DNA of 64,000 nucleotides, from NCBI RefSeq assembly GCF_030272615.1, contig NC_081406.1:184795770-184859769 (forward strand), written 5' to 3'. The notes beneath the pieces are model-generated. The model was not told the origin of the DNA. It worked only from the letters and a program-made list of their open reading frames with translations, and did no database searches. Source of the stretch: Cryptomeria japonica. Its lineage: Eukaryota; Streptophyta; Pinopsida; Cupressales; Cupressaceae. Both the position numbers and the translations under genes were made by a program. Numbering within the stretch: the stretch's first letter is position 1; each line of letters begins with the position of its first letter. Positions 22,690-33,964 of the stretch are shown here, piece by piece.

Positions 22690-24440
22690 ATGACACATGA
22701 AAGTGCATGAAGCTCAAAATCTACATACAAGATCTCATTGACAAGGGTGAAATTGAAGTAGCAAATGCAAAATCTAGTAATAACAATGACAAACATAAAA
22801 TGTACCAGGAACCCTTCCCGAAGCATGATAAAGGAAAAGGCTCATCATCTAGTGCAGTGGGTTATGACTATACCAATCACACAACTGACTTTGACTCTTT
22901 AGTGGGTCACATGGAGCTTGTAGACAACCATGTTAATGTCATAACAATCCAAGGAGTTAACTCTCCCCCTCTCCAAAGTAGATCAAATCCAGCTAGGATA
23001 GTCATTAAAGGCACCATGCCTTCCACCTCCCAAAATGAATGTAATGTAACCACATGCCGAGGCAAAGTCACTATCCAAGGAGTTCCTCTGCCACCAAACC
23101 CCCCACCCATGTCTTCCACACATCGATATGACCTCTTGGACCAACTTAGGAAGACCCCTGCATAGATTTCCAATCTGGAACTTCTTAAGAATTCCCCTGT
23201 ACATAAGGAAAGTTCAGAACAAGCCCTCCTTGAGTCCTGCGTTCCTAATAACATCAATGCTACTCAATTCCAAGCTCTCATTGGAAACCTTTCTACCTAG
23301 TAGCACCTTGTATTTACCTCCAAAGATGCTCGCAGATGAAGATCACAAAAACCTCTTCACATCGAAGCCCTTATCCAAAAAAACAAGGTCAAATGTATTT
23401 TGATAGACGGTGGATCCAGACTTAATTTGTGTACAGATAAGTTAATAAAACAATTGGGACTTTCTAAGGACTTGGTAGACACATTAGGAAGGATCACCAT
23501 AAAAGCATATGATGATGTAGAAAGAGTTTCAAAGGGCATGATCACCTTACCTCTTCAAGTGGGCCCCATTACAATTGAAACCCCATGCCAAGTACTAGAT
23601 CTTGATCTCCCATATAATGTTCTCCATAGGTGGCCATGGATTCACTCCTTGTAGGCCATGCCCTCCACCTTCCACCAATGCATCAAATTCCCCTATAATG
23701 GAAGAGAGATCACTATCAAAGGTGATCTCCAACCTTTTCAATAATGCAAACTATTAGAGGGAAAGCATCCGTATCATTGCCCACTAAATAGGCCCTCGCC
23801 AACACCTCCATCTGAAACATCAAATGTTGCATCCACTTCATCCCAACCAAATAATCAAATCAAGATCCTAGACAATGGCTATGGAGAATACAAATTGGAT
23901 GATGTTTTATTAATAGGCAACCTCACTCTCTCTCCTAAGTCATTTGGAAAATTGAAAGAGCTCAAATAAGACCCAAAACCAGTCATGCAATGTCAAAACA
24001 CCACCTTCCAACAATGGGGCCCACTTGATGAGGAGAGCCTCGAAGCAGATGTCTCTTCATGGATGTACTGGGAAGAGGACAAAGATCCAACAAAAATATC
24101 CAAAAAGATGTATCCAAAAGCATCAATCATAGTTGAAAAAATGGGTTACAAAGGGCATGGCCTAGGACTACAAGAGAAAGGAAGAAAAGCACCCATAAAT
24201 CCTATCTCGTACAAGTACAATAGAGGCTTTGGATACACCCTAATGCCTAAGATTACTTTTGCTGGTGCCCCTTCTAGTCTTTCTTTGGATATCGAAAGCT
24301 CTTATGAAGTGGAGTTCCATGAAATGCCTTATGAATACAAAAATGATATCTTCTTCGACACTCACATCAATACCATTTCCTCTTCCACCTCACACGAGCT
24401 ACATCTTGTTCATCTTGAACTCATAGACTGGGGCCAATGA
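22690..24440 (+). pseudogene. pro: Tat element retropepsin and G-patch region (broken)
   Basis: A linker (YIQDLIDKGEIEVANAK, then YDLLDQLRKTPA near 23130) leads to the aspartic protease: ILIDGGSRLNLC (about 23398-23433), where the usual DSGS is DGGS, and later YNVLHRWPWIHSL and FPYNGREITIKGD. A G-patch follows at about 24100-24210 (KASIIVEKMGYKGHGLGLQE then KGRKAPI), with Gly residues spaced as in the RNA-binding G-patch family. A G-patch next to protease is known in several plant Ty3/gypsy lineages and in betaretroviruses. Stops near 23165, 23300 and 23653 break the frame. Confidence 0.85.
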
Positions 24441-24647
24441 GACAAACCCATGTTAGACATCTGCTCCGATGATAATGCTCTCATTGCTCTCCTAACAATG
24501 TGAAATCTTGAAGATTGTAACAGAGTAGAGGGAATTCGGCTACATGAAAAAGGATACTTTGGTAGTTAGGTCAATTCCCTTAGCTGCAAAAAAGATAATC
24601 AAAGAAAAAAACATGATTCCTTAGGTGAAAATATCTCTGAGGCACCT

Positions 24648-26715
24648 TTGGCTGAGAAAAAAAGAAAAACAAAGGGTGTATCCAAAAGTGAAAACCAGGA
24701 AAAGGCACTTGACAATGAGGGACTTAAGCTCCCTACCATTGGTTACTTTCCGCAAGACAGATCAAATTTGTTGATAGAAGAAACATATAGCATCAACATG
24801 GGCACCAAAACCATCCCACAAAATGTGCTCATTGCTAAGTCCCTCACAAAACAAGAGAAACAAGATTTTATCAACTTGCTTATAGAGGTAAAAATCAATT
24901 TTGCATGGTCCTAGGCTGATATGCCAGGGTTGGATCCTACCTTGGTGGTTCACAATCTTGCTGTCTGCCTAGATGTAAAACCTATAAAACAAAAATTGGG
25001 CAAAATTCACCTGCATATTGCTCTCCTGGTCAAGGCAAAACTTCAAAAGATGTTGGATGCAGAATTCATCAAACCTATAGACTACGCTGAATGGGTTTCC
25101 AACATTGTACTTGTCGACAAACCCGCTGGAGGCATCTGCATCTGCACAGATTTCCAAGATCTAAATAGATCTTGTCCTAAAGATTATTTCCTGCTCCCCA
25201 TTATAGACATGATTGTGGAACTTACAGTAGGACATGAAATTCTATCACTCATGGATGGGTTTTTCCGGTACAATCAAATCAGAATAGCAGATGAGGATCA
25301 TAAAATTGCATTCACAACACCATGGGGTATTTTTTGTTATTAGGTCATTCCTTTTGGCCTTAAAAATTATGGAGCTACGTATCAACATGCCATGACAATA
25401 AAATTTCATGACCTCTTGCACAAAATTATTGAGGACTATGTGGATTATCTGCTAGGCAAATCCAAGACAAGACAAGAACACATCTCTATTCTAAAGTAGA
25501 CCTTCAAAGATTAGGAAAATACAAACTATGCTTGAATCCCAAAAAGTGTGTGTTTGGAGTCACTTCAAGAAAATTATTAGGATTCATTATTTCCCGCAGA
25601 GGCATTCAGGTCAATCCTACAAAAGTAAAAGCTATCATGGAAATGTCTCCACCAAAAACTCTCTGACAACTACGCAGTCTCCAGGGGAAACTACAATCTG
25701 TTAGATGCTTTATTTCACAACTAGCAGATAAGTGCCATCCATTTGCACACCTCTTGTGCAAGGACATGAAATTCAAATGGGACTGCTTATGCCAAAAAGC
25801 CTTTGAGAAACTAAAAGAATATCTAGCATCACCTCCAGTGTTGATGCTACCTACTCCTGGAAAACCCCTTATTTTGTATATATGTGCTATTGCAGTGGCA
25901 TTGGGGGCATTAATGACATAGACAGATGACCAAGGGAAGGAACATGCCATTTACTACATTAGTCAAACATTGGTAGGGTATGAACTCAATTATACCCCCA
26001 TTGAAAGAGAATGCTTGGCATTGGTGTTCAACACATAGAAACTCCAACACTATATGCTAAACAACAAAACAAAACTAATTGCTAAAATTGATCCACTGAA
26101 ATATCTCTCGTCAAAGGCTTCTCTCACTAGTAGAACAGCTAAATGGGTCATGCTCTTAAGTGAGTTTGACATTGAATACGTGGACAGAAAGGCAATCAAG
26201 GGACAAGTCATTGTAGATCAGTTGGCTGAAGCTCCACTTCTAGGTGACCATCCTCTTCTCACAAAATTACCAAATGAGTTCATCATGACTATTACCACAT
26301 CATCCACATGGCGATTGTACTTTGATGGCTCCTACACCCAAAATGGATTGGGGGCAAGAATATTATTGGTCACACCTAAAGGAGATGGCATCCTAAAATC
26401 ATACAAGATAGCCTTCACATGTACCAATAACATAGAAGAATATGAGGCACTTATCATAGGTTTGTGCTTGGCCATTCATTGAAAAATAAAGGAGTTACAA
26501 GTCTATGGCGATTCTTAGCTCGTCATAAAGAAAGTCAATGATGAGTACCAAACAAAAGATGATAAACTCCTTCCCTACCATACTATGGTTGAAGATCTTA
26601 AGCAACATTTTATGGCAATCAAGTTTGATCAAATCCCATGAACAAAAAATAGGGTTGTAGATGGAATGGCCACCATTGGCTCCCTTCTTCAAATGACAGC
26701 ACATAGTCAAAAGTG
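24648..26715 (+). pseudogene. pol: Tat element RT, RNase H and archaeal-type RNase H (broken)
   Basis: RT motifs run from MPGLDPTLVVHNL (24921) through AEFIKPIDYAEWVSNIVLV, ICTDFQDLNRSCPKDYFLLP, LSLMDGFFRYNQI and IAFTTPWGIFCY. The catalytic box reads YVDY (25437-25448), so the second Asp is Tyr and the enzyme would be dead even if translated. After a frameshift near 25460 come the RT-linked RNase H (IYYISQTLVGYELNYTPIER, 25950-26000, then WVMLLSEFDIEYVDRK). A second, archaeal-type RNase H follows (WRLYFDGSYTQNGLGARILL, then NNIEEYEALIIGLCLAI and VYGDS, about 26305-26515). Two RNase H domains mark the Tat lineage. Confidence 0.88.
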
Positions 26716-26959
26716 AATTTTCTTGGTTGAGAAATTATTTATACCAACATATGACCTACCAGAGTTTGAAATGGTGTGTATTCTTATTGGTCCCAAGTCC
26801 CCTTGGTACCAAGAAACCTTTTCTTTCCTCAAAGACAACACCATTCCCCCACATCTCACTAAAACCCAACAACAAACCTTTATCTGCTGATGTGCTCGTT
26901 ACACCATCCTTGGAGACAGCTTGTTCAGAAGGCATTTTGATGGTTCCCTCCTAAGGTGG

Positions 26960-28060
26960 TTAGATAAACAAGAGACATAATGGGTATTACGCGAAGTACA
27001 TGAGGGCATCTGTGGGACACACTCAAGTGGGCTCATGTTGGCTAAAAAATTTTTGAGACTAGGCTACTATTGCCCTAAGATGGAAGTAGATGCATATAAC
27101 TATGTCAAGAAATGCATCCCTTGCCAACAACATGGTGACAAGATTCATGCACTGCCATAATAATTGCAGCCACTTGTTACACCATGGCCCTTCTCATAGT
27201 GGGGGCTTGATCTCATTGGGAAAATTCACCCTCCATCTTCCAATGGACATAAGTTCATTATCATTGCCACCGAGTATTTTACCAAGTGGGTAGAGACTAT
27301 CCCTCTTACTTTTACCACTGGCAAGCAAATATCCAAATTCATCCTGAACTACCTGATCTGCCGATATGGCATCCCAAAAGTTATCATCACAGATAATGGA
27401 AAACAATTCAAAAACTAGGATGTCAAAGAACTCTGCCAAAAATTCAACATCCAACATTGGTTTTCCACCCCATATTATCCCCAAGGCAATGGCCAAGATG
27501 AGGCTTCTAGTAAAACCCTAATCAAAATCCTCAAAAAGACAGTCATTGAAGCTGGCTGTGATTGGCACCTCCAACTCCATCCTACTTTGTGGGCCTACTG
27601 CACCTCCATCTGCACCCCCATAGGTGCCACCCCTTATTCCTTGGTCTTTGGCTCCGAAGCCATCCTTCCCCTTGAGATTGAGATCCCCTCTCTAAGGGTA
27701 TTGCTGCAAAACATCCTACCAAAGGAAGAATACAAAATTGCCCACTTACAAGAGCTAGAATTGTTAGATGAAAGGCACCTCAAGGCCTTGAACCATCTCT
27801 GGGTATATCAGAACCGCTTGCATATGATTTATCACAAAAAAATCAGAACCCAGGAATTCCAAGTTGGTGATCTTGTCTTCAAGGAGAATAAAAAAAATCT
27901 AAAAGAAAGAGAAAAGAAAGGCATGTTCGATCCTAATTGGCTTGAACCATATGTAATCATAGCAAAATATGGATCAAGAGCTTATCAGTTGGCTACTCCT
28001 AAAGGAGATCCTTTGGATGATCTAATGAATATCATGCACCTCAAAAGATTTTATGCCTAG
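26960..28060 (+). pseudogene. int: Tat element integrase (broken)
   Basis: Parts visible in order: the HHCC zinc-binding region (EVHEGICGTHSSG, then YNYVKKCIPCQQHGD near 27105), the catalytic core with WGLDLIGKIHPPSSNGHKFI (about 27198), IITDNGKQF (about 27385) and YYPQGNGQDEASSKTL (about 27474), and a C-terminal basic and beta-rich tail (FQVGDLVFKENKK, AYQLATPKGD), ending LKRFYA with a stop at 28058. The DD(E) residues are all still readable. Stops at about 27160 and 27418 and earlier frame changes disable it. Confidence 0.88.
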
Positions 28061-29578
28061 TCCTTAGAAAGTCTTAAATTGTCAAAAATCACAAAAAAAA
28101 AAAAAAACACAAAAAAAAACAATTTGTCCATTAGTGAAAACTACTTTGTGGCGCTATGGACAAGTACCTTGGTGAAAACCTCCATGCAGGCACCAAGGTA
28201 AATAACCAGATCCACTATCTATCATGTCGATACTGCAAATCACCCGCCATCCAGTCCACTCATGTGCAACATTCCTTATCTTTCACTTCCCAATAAAACA
28301 CACATATGATGATGAGTCTTCGCCTAAGTCATGAACAAGGAATGTCCCTTTAGACTGAGATTTTATGCCTCTATGTAAGCTTCAAGGAGTCTCAAAAAAC
28401 AATCCCAAGTCCGCAGGTCACTCTCCAAAACCACGAAATCACTTGCCTAAATCCACAAGTCCACTTTTCCCTAGGGATGATTCCTTCCCTCGCCTGGCAA
28501 TCTAGTCCTCCATCCTAGTCCTACTCTTGGCAAGAGGTATCATTTGGTCACAAAGAGGTGACTTGTTAGATTTTTTTGGATCTTTAGACTTGCATCTTTT
28601 GCCCTACAACTGCAACTATCTACAACTATCTAGATTTGCCATATCCAGGTATGTTACAATAGGCGCATAATGGGGCATATTTTCATAGAAAGGCATGTTT
28701 TGGATTTCTCTTATATAAACCGATGACCTGGTATTAGTGTTCATCAACACTTACTTTCTCATGTACAAGACTTATCGGTGTGTTTGAGGGTCTCCTTGCA
28801 CGTACCCACAACTCTGTATCAGTGTTTCTTAAACACTTGCATAGTTGTGTGTAAGGAATTCCCATTTATTTGAGAGTCAGTCCATGCCTTGGGTTTCTCA
28901 TGGCATCTTGATTTCTGTAATCAGTGGTGCAAGTCACCCAGGGCAATATCAAACTAGGTTGGCTCTCCAAATTTGTTGTGCATAAAATCTCACTATCATT
29001 CCATAAAATCCTATACTCAATAATCCCATGGAGTTCTCAAATTTCCCCCCATTTCCCATCTATTCCATATTCTTCTATCTAAGATCATTATATTATTATT
29101 GGCATATTCCCTCTTTGTATTATTTATTCACATCATATATAGATTACATTGTTTAAAAAGTCATTTTCCAAAAAACATTTAGCATATAGAGTTGCACTTA
29201 GGTTGCATCACATAAATATTCATCCATATAACATCTAGATTGCATCATAAATTGTCTCACATCTTTCACACATATACATTTATACACAAAAACATAAAAA
29301 TCACTCATCTTGCATCCAAAAACCATGTTAGCAACACATGATAAACACACATGTATAAGCATCCACTCTACTTCACAAAATAAGTTAGCATAACACATCC
29401 ATGATTGCTTCCATATATGACATCATAAGAAGAACAAAAAAAATCCATCACAATAAATTCTACACATCATTTGTCACCATTCAAATCATGTATATATATA
29501 TAAAGAGGAAAATATGTTTATAATGATACAATGATTGCCTTGAAGGGTCAAATTATAATACACAAGCAATACAAGGAG
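28061..29578 (+). other. Non-coding stretch after Tat pol
   Basis: It holds an A-rich tract (28091-28122) and a short inverted phrase AAGTACCTTGGTGAAAACC / CACCAAGGTA (28160-28200). No gene is supported on either strand. It separates the convergent ends of sense pol and the antisense gene. Confidence 0.5.
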
Positions 29579-31711
29579 CTAGCTCTCCCCTCCTGTCTCT
29601 CCACCCCTTCCACTGTACCACCGCCCTCTACTATACCTACCCCCCTGATCCTCCTGCCCCCCTACTGGTGGCCGAAAACCCACTGATCCCCTTATTTGTT
29701 GACTCTGAGTCGACCGCTAACTATAGGTCCTTGGTGAGACCACTCACTCTCAGTATACAAGGTTGCTCATTGTTCTGTAGGCACTACTCCATGATATAGT
29801 CCTCTATAATATTGTGCCTCTCGGGCTGACCTCTTTGCACTCTCTCACTGTTGTAGACTATCAAAAAATATCTGTGCTAATCCTGTTGGAACCAATGCCT
29901 GTCGGGCTACATCCCTCTCACCCCGCAGCCGTGTTGCCTTCACCTTCGCCCTCTGCACTCTAGCCTGTAATCCCTCTAACTCGGTATCCTGTCGACGAAT
30001 AGAATCCTGGAGCCCTGCAATAGCTGTACTTGTCTGGGCCTCCTCCAACATCCTCTTTGCCTCCTCCCCCTCTACCCTTAAGGCATCCACCTCTATCCTG
30101 GCAGTATGGACACTCTTTGTTAGATCAGCTATCTCCTGTATCATCCACCCCACCTATATCTCCATGCTCTCCCTCTGAGCTCTCTCTACCTACGGCTCAT
30201 CCTCCATGGAATGAAGCCTTGGTCGATAGCTATCCCACTCCTGTTGTAATCAGTCAAAATCAGCCTATGTCGGTCCTCCCCTCACCCCCACCTGTATCTC
30301 AGGGATATCCATGGGACCAACCTCCCCTCCCTCCCCAACTGCAACCTCCTCTCACTCACCAATTGCGGCCTCCGTAGCCTCTCCCACTGGGGCATCCTCT
30401 CCATCCCCCTCCTCCTCTAGAGCCCTTCACCACACAACCCAGACTCTCCTTTGTCTTCTGCCCACACCATGCCCTGTGCAAACTACAACTCTCTCTCTTG
30501 GGCCATCATCCTCCTCACCCAACACCTAATCAACCCCTGGCTCCAACTCCTCATCATCTAAAACCCTAGGAATGGTAAGCTGCACTGGCAAGTGCCCCTC
30601 CCACTAGCTCCTATATCCACCTGTCACACCTAGGTCCTCCCCTGCTCCCCTCCACTCATCCCAGACTATGTGAAAAGCTATCTAGAAGCTTGTCCACCCA
30701 TCCAAGGGACTCGTTATAGGCCCCCAATACCTCACCTCCCTTGTGATCTGAGGATACACTGGAATATCCCCCACTATATCCTATATCTGCCCAAGCTGAC
30801 AGGCCACCCTAAATGGAGAATAGTACTCCATGATATACACAAACCTCCCGAATATCCACATCTCCACTCCTGCTCAGTGCAACTTCAAGTCATCCCTCCA
30901 CTGCTCGCATCCCAAAAATGACCTCCATGTGAAATGTGCCAGCTCATCTAGGATCCTCCTCCAAAACCACATGGATGTTGTTTGCATGTAATGCATCAGT
31001 CCCCTGTACCTGTCCACAAACAACTATCACGACTGCTTGTCCTGAACCCCTAGTGGTTGAGTCACTACAATATGCTCCCACGCCTAGATGTGAAACAGTG
31101 TAACCCCCATGGATAAACTAGCATACTCTCTGTAAGTCAATAGGTGCATGTCATGATATAATTGGGCTAGCATCGCTGACCCCCACGCATACTGCTAACC
31201 ATCATGCATGATGAAATAAACACATCTACTCCACCCCAGAGGGAATCCATGTCCACCCAAATCCGATAGGATCCACCCACTCAGAAAGCCGCAAATCATG
31301 AAAACCAATTGAGGAATCTACCAAATGCCCATCGCTCGACCCAAGTGCATCCTACTCCTATCTAGCATTGGTGGCATCTCAGACTCACACCTCCCTCAGA
31401 TAAAAATTAGCTGCATCCAACTGATACTCAAGGATCACGCCATGAACGAGGATCTTCAAGATCCTCCAAACATCTAATAAGGTCACTATAGCCTCTCCAG
31501 TCGGCAAATGAAAGGTGTTATACCAACTATACCACCTCTCCACTAGCACGATCATCATAGCAGTATGCGCCCGTATCCTAGGCCACCTGCCTACATGATG
31601 TAATCCTTGCACATCTAGAACCTCTAGCTCATCACGACCTAGCTCATGGTACAAACTCATTATCATTGGCTAATGCTCTCTCGATGCCAGTAGTCCCCTC
31701 TCCACCTGCAT
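29579..31711 (-). pseudogene. Antisense gene of the Tat element: plant mobile domain, coiled coil, RGG tail (broken)
   Basis: Reading the minus strand from ATG 31711 (MQVERGLLASREH) the frame gives LVERWYSWYNTFHLPTGEAI then VTLLDVWRIL (31385-31666). This is the core of the plant mobile domain (PMD, aminotransferase-like, PF10536), where LVERWRPET.TFHLP.GE...TL.DV is typical. After stops and frameshifts, further PMD blocks are readable (WRSFLGCEQWRDDL, near 30920). A coiled coil follows (30153-29845, LQDSIRRQDTELEGLQARVQ), and the gene ends in a Gly/Arg tail (GGRYSRGRWYSGRGG, about 29650-29600) with a stop at 29579. It is convergent with pol. PMD proteins are known both as host silencing factors and as passengers of transposons. 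This copy is decayed. Confidence 0.8.
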
Positions 31712-31829
31712 CCATTACACCAAAGCATTACTTTCACATCTCAAAACCCCCTCTTGAACTCTGAAACCAACCATACCCTGTCCCCCATTATTAAATTCTA
31801 AGAAAAAAGTGCATCCCCCCTTCCTAGGC

Positions 31830-32200
31830 GCACACGTTGATTTACCCAGTGCTCACGCCAAACTGTGTTGCACGTGCCATTTTGCAGGTGCTTGCACTGG
31901 CAAAGACCACCCTTCCCTCTTTTCTCCCCTCCCAACCCCATTAACATGAGCGCCAACACTTTAGTGCGAGAGTCTATGTAATCCCTTGGGCACCCGCGCT
32001 AAATTGTGAGCGCCCACGTCGAAGTGCGACCACTCATGCTGAAGCGTGAGCACCCATGCTGATCCCCATTCCACTCCCAAAACCCTCTATCCTAACCAAC
32101 TCTTCACGAGCACCCATGCTGATCACTAGCACTCATGCTATTCTAAGGGTGCATGTGCTAAAACAATGATCAACGCGAGCACCTTTCCTAATCTTCACGA
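31830..32200 (-). repeat. Degenerate short repeats between antisense promoter and PMD start
   Basis: On the plus strand GAGCACCCATGCTGATC occurs exactly at about 32048 and 32108. Looser forms (GAGCGCCCACG, GCACCCGCGCTAA, GCACTCATGCTA, GAGCGCCAACA) fill the span at roughly 20-30 bp intervals. It lies in the leader of the antisense gene. Confidence 0.65.
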
Positions 32201-32419
32201 ATATTTCTAGCCCTAAATTTTGCCTAAAATCAAAATTTTCAAAAGAGGGATAGACCTACTCACCAGTGTCCATGGCTCATCAGTCTGTTGAATCGTTGGA
32301 TCCTCTCAGTGAAATGATCATGAACTGGAATACGAACCATCTCTCCTTCTGTTCTTCTTCACTCTGAGTAGCTCTAAGGCTTGTGTGTGACAATGACCCC
32401 ACATTCGGCCCATTGTGGC

Positions 32420-32427
32420 TTATATGG
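32420..32427 (-). promoter_or_regulatory. Candidate TATA box of the antisense PMD gene
   Basis: The minus strand reads GGCCCATATAAGCCACAATGG. The Tat remnant has GTCCTATATAAGCCATACATA at the same place (55378-55398, plus), followed in both by GGTCATTGTCACA. Distance to the adjacent LTR is about 265 bp here and 250 bp there. The conservation beside the same gene argues for a real antisense promoter. Confidence 0.6.
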
Positions 32428-32672
32428 GCCCCCATGAGGGTCCATTTTCCTCCACAGTCTCACATCTCCTATTCTTCTTTCCAAATTCTTCATGAGTACT
32501 TCATATTTCTTCCTCATTTATCCCTTCCACTCTTATTCTTCTTCCTCTATTTTTGATAATTTTTTGTCTTTTTTCCAAAAAAATTCTCAAGGGGGCATAC
32601 ACCTCCCATGCTTTATGCTGGGCCATCCTTTTCCTCTTCTATCTTCTACACATCACCAAATTTACTACTACA

Positions 32673-32689
32673 TAAAAGAGGGGGCAAAA
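32673..32689 (+). other. Polypurine tract of the Tat element
   Basis: TAAAAGAGGGGGCAAAA ends directly at the 3' LTR start, the expected place for plus-strand DNA priming. The remnant at 55133-55148 has the same motif on the minus strand (AAAAGGGGCAAAA). Confidence 0.8.
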
Positions 32690-33964
32690 TGTAGACACTT
32701 AAAATAATAATAATTATTTTTAATTCCTAACATAATTAATTAATTTAATTATGTTAATTCAAATTCTCCTCAATATTAATTAATTAAAATTAATATTGTC
32801 ACTATAGTATGTGACTGATTTATTTAATAAATCAATCCCTTTCTTTATTCTTCTAAAGGTTGAATTCTCACAAATCTTTGTATTAGCTAATTAATTTCAA
32901 TTAATTAGTTAACCCACATGACCCCTCCAAATCATCTTCCTAATTTATCATTAACCTAATAAATTCTTCTAGAAACTCCCTAAACTCACTTAACATTATT
33001 CTACTAATTTTTAATTCCCCCACTCATTCTCTCTCGTAGTTAAATCCTCCTACAAATCCTATCCCACCTAATTCTTCCTCTAATCCCCTCCTAATGAGTT
33101 GCTAGTGGCTAATCATCATGATTAGCCACAAAGTCAACTCCTTGTCCCTTCCATCCAACCACTAGCTTTTAATGCTCTTTTCCTATGTGAATGTGAGATT
33201 TCCCTCTAGACATCTCCTCTCCCAAGAAATTTTTAATTCCTTCTTATTCCTCCAATCCCCATGATCATCCCTTTTAGGGGAATTTTAAATTCCTCCTCCC
33301 CATTCTTCAAGGAAAGTCACATCCCTTTCTCCTCTCAAGGCACATTGGGAAGTCTTCCCAATGCATCTTTCTCTTCTCAAGGCACCTTGGGAAGTCTTCC
33401 CAATGCACCTTGAGGAGTGTGGAGACAAGAAATGCCTGTAAGGTATATCTCTTGGTCTCCACACGCTCTTTTGGGCCTTGTGTGATCTCACAAGCAATCC
33501 TAGCCCTTCATCTTGGATCCATCCTAACCATCCATTCTTCCTCTTCTCTTCCTATAAATTAAGGACTCCATCATTTCATTCTCCATCTCCAAGCTTAGTA
33601 GTCTTATGCTGCCCTTTTGAGCCTAGGAAAATCATCTTAGCAACCTTACCATGTCAAAATCATATCTCATCCACACTTAATCATCTCATCCATATCATCC
33701 TCCAAAATCCATTTTACATTATGCACAACATTGGAGAGCCATCCCCATCAAGCAAGCAAGAGGAGCACATCAAGTGCAGCATCAGCCAAGGGCACCTTCA
33801 CTTCATTGAGCTCCATCTAAAGGAGAAGGTATAAGGTTTGTGAGGTATATGCATTTCATTCTTGTTTTGAGCATTTCAAATTATGTCTTTCAATTTCATA
33901 TGATTATATGTTTGATTTGCATATTTGCTATCTAATCCACCTCACTAGTCTTTTATCCTCTTTA
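32690..33964 (+). repeat. 3' LTR of the Tat element
   Basis: It begins TGTAGACACTT and ends TATCCTCTTTA (1,275 bp; CA has become TA). It aligns with the 5' LTR but has lost one arm of the hairpin near 33190. It is followed by the TSD GGTTT (33965-33969) and then by Copia C sequence. Confidence 0.93.

Larger units (their letters stand above)
17148..33964 (+). mobile_element. Ty3/gypsy Tat-type element with antisense PMD gene
   Basis: This 16.8-kb element is complete in structure: two LTRs of about 1.28 kb, a long leader, gag, protease, G-patch, RT, RNase H, a second RNase H, integrase, an antisense gene, a purine tract and the 3' LTR, with a 5-bp TSD (GGTTT). Two RNase H domains after RT and an extra antisense frame between pol and the 3' LTR are known features of Tat-lineage elements such as Ogre and Retand. 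All sense frames contain stops, and the two LTRs differ visibly by substitutions and indels, so the insertion is not recent. Confidence 0.9.

Noticed and set aside
30030-30529. Plus-strand proline-rich frames
   Set aside because: They lie opposite the coiled-coil part of the antisense PMD gene. Their Pro/Ser content is the complement of its Gly/Arg/Glu codons, and no domain is seen.
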